From positions 74,625,901 through 74,689,900 of the forward strand of contig JAQMRL010000004.1 of assembly GCA_035578175.1 (NCBI GenBank): a stretch of 64,000 nucleotides of DNA, given 5' to 3'. The notes under the pieces are model-generated. The model was not told the DNA's origin and ran no database searches. It saw only the letters and a list, made by a program, of their open reading frames with translations. A program made the translations under genes and the position numbers. The stretch comes from Catonia carolina. Its lineage: Eukaryota > Arthropoda > Insecta > Hemiptera > Achilidae. This document shows, one piece after another, positions 63,907 through 64,000 of this stretch (the stretch's first letter is position 1; every line of letters begins with the position of its first letter).

Positions 63907-64000
63907 GCTTTGATGGATCATGGAACCCAGGTTGCTAGATCTTTAGCAAAGGGTTATATACTTCGAGGTAGTCTAGAAACAGATATGAAACAAATGGAAT
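63907..64000 (+). CDS. APPBP2: Amyloid protein-binding protein 2, third coding exon (cut by window edge)
   Basis: After the acceptor atgttttacag the frame reads ALMDHGTQVARSLAKGYILR, then GSLETDMKQME, and runs off the window. ALMDHG is identical to the vertebrate APPBP2 sequence that directly follows HHCFQ, so the join to the preceding exon is well supported. The rest of the protein (TPR repeats) must lie to the right. The preceding intron is 13.9 kb and almost entirely repeats. Confidence 0.92.

Overview
This window is insect nuclear DNA: AT-rich, gene-poor, with long introns and heavy transposon load. A hemipteran is the best guess, from the transposon families and the host-protein sequences, but I could run no search to confirm it. 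Three host genes are supported by spliced exons whose phases join correctly. (1) The 3' part of a PPM1G-type protein phosphatase lies on the + strand, with five exons between 2391 and 15606; its first exons lie left of the window. (2) A complete IFT20 gene (intraflagellar transport, 131 residues) lies on the - strand in three coding exons: 40481-40358, 38805-38651 and 34506-34390. (3) The first three coding exons of APPBP2, a CUL2 E3-ligase substrate receptor, lie on the + strand at 41884-42021, 49937-50050 and 63907 to the window edge. IFT20 and APPBP2 are divergent, with about 1.4 kb between their start codons, which suggests a shared promoter region.

Almost everything else is mobile DNA, in introns and between 15.7 and 34 kb. 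(a) A family of about 930 bp is present in 13 full or partial copies. It has 13-bp subterminal inverted repeats, an internal TG microsatellite and a 3' hairpin, the layout of non-autonomous Helentron elements (called HINE-like here). (b) A repeat of about 390 bp with a conserved CAGCC/GGCTG hairpin occurs seven times (family B). (c) There are several tRNA-derived SINE families (A, C, D). (d) Tc1/mariner elements include three fold-back mariner copies, a 950-bp mariner with 43-bp perfect terminal repeats, several decayed mariners and three DUF4817-type deletion derivatives. (e) TTAA-flanked piggyBac-like non-autonomous elements are present. (f) There are 5'-truncated non-LTR retrotransposons, two with clear 13-bp target-site duplications. 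(g) Palindromic elements carry hammerhead-ribozyme-like motifs, probably related to Penelope-like elements.

Layout: 1-15.6 kb is PPM1G and its transposon-filled introns; 15.7-34.3 kb is intergenic and transposon-rich; 34.39-40.6 kb is IFT20; 40.6-41.9 kb is the divergent promoter region; 41.9-64 kb is the 5' part of APPBP2, whose first two introns (7.9 and 13.9 kb) are packed with repeats.

The most striking theme is inverted duplication at every scale. Examples are a 790-bp near-perfect palindrome, a 1-kb fold-back element, mariners and a HINE copy turned into fold-backs, and a 73-bp insertion in a reverse transcriptase gene that looks like a cascade of snap-back copying events. No CRISPR array, functional tRNA or rRNA gene, or bacterial-type operon is present.
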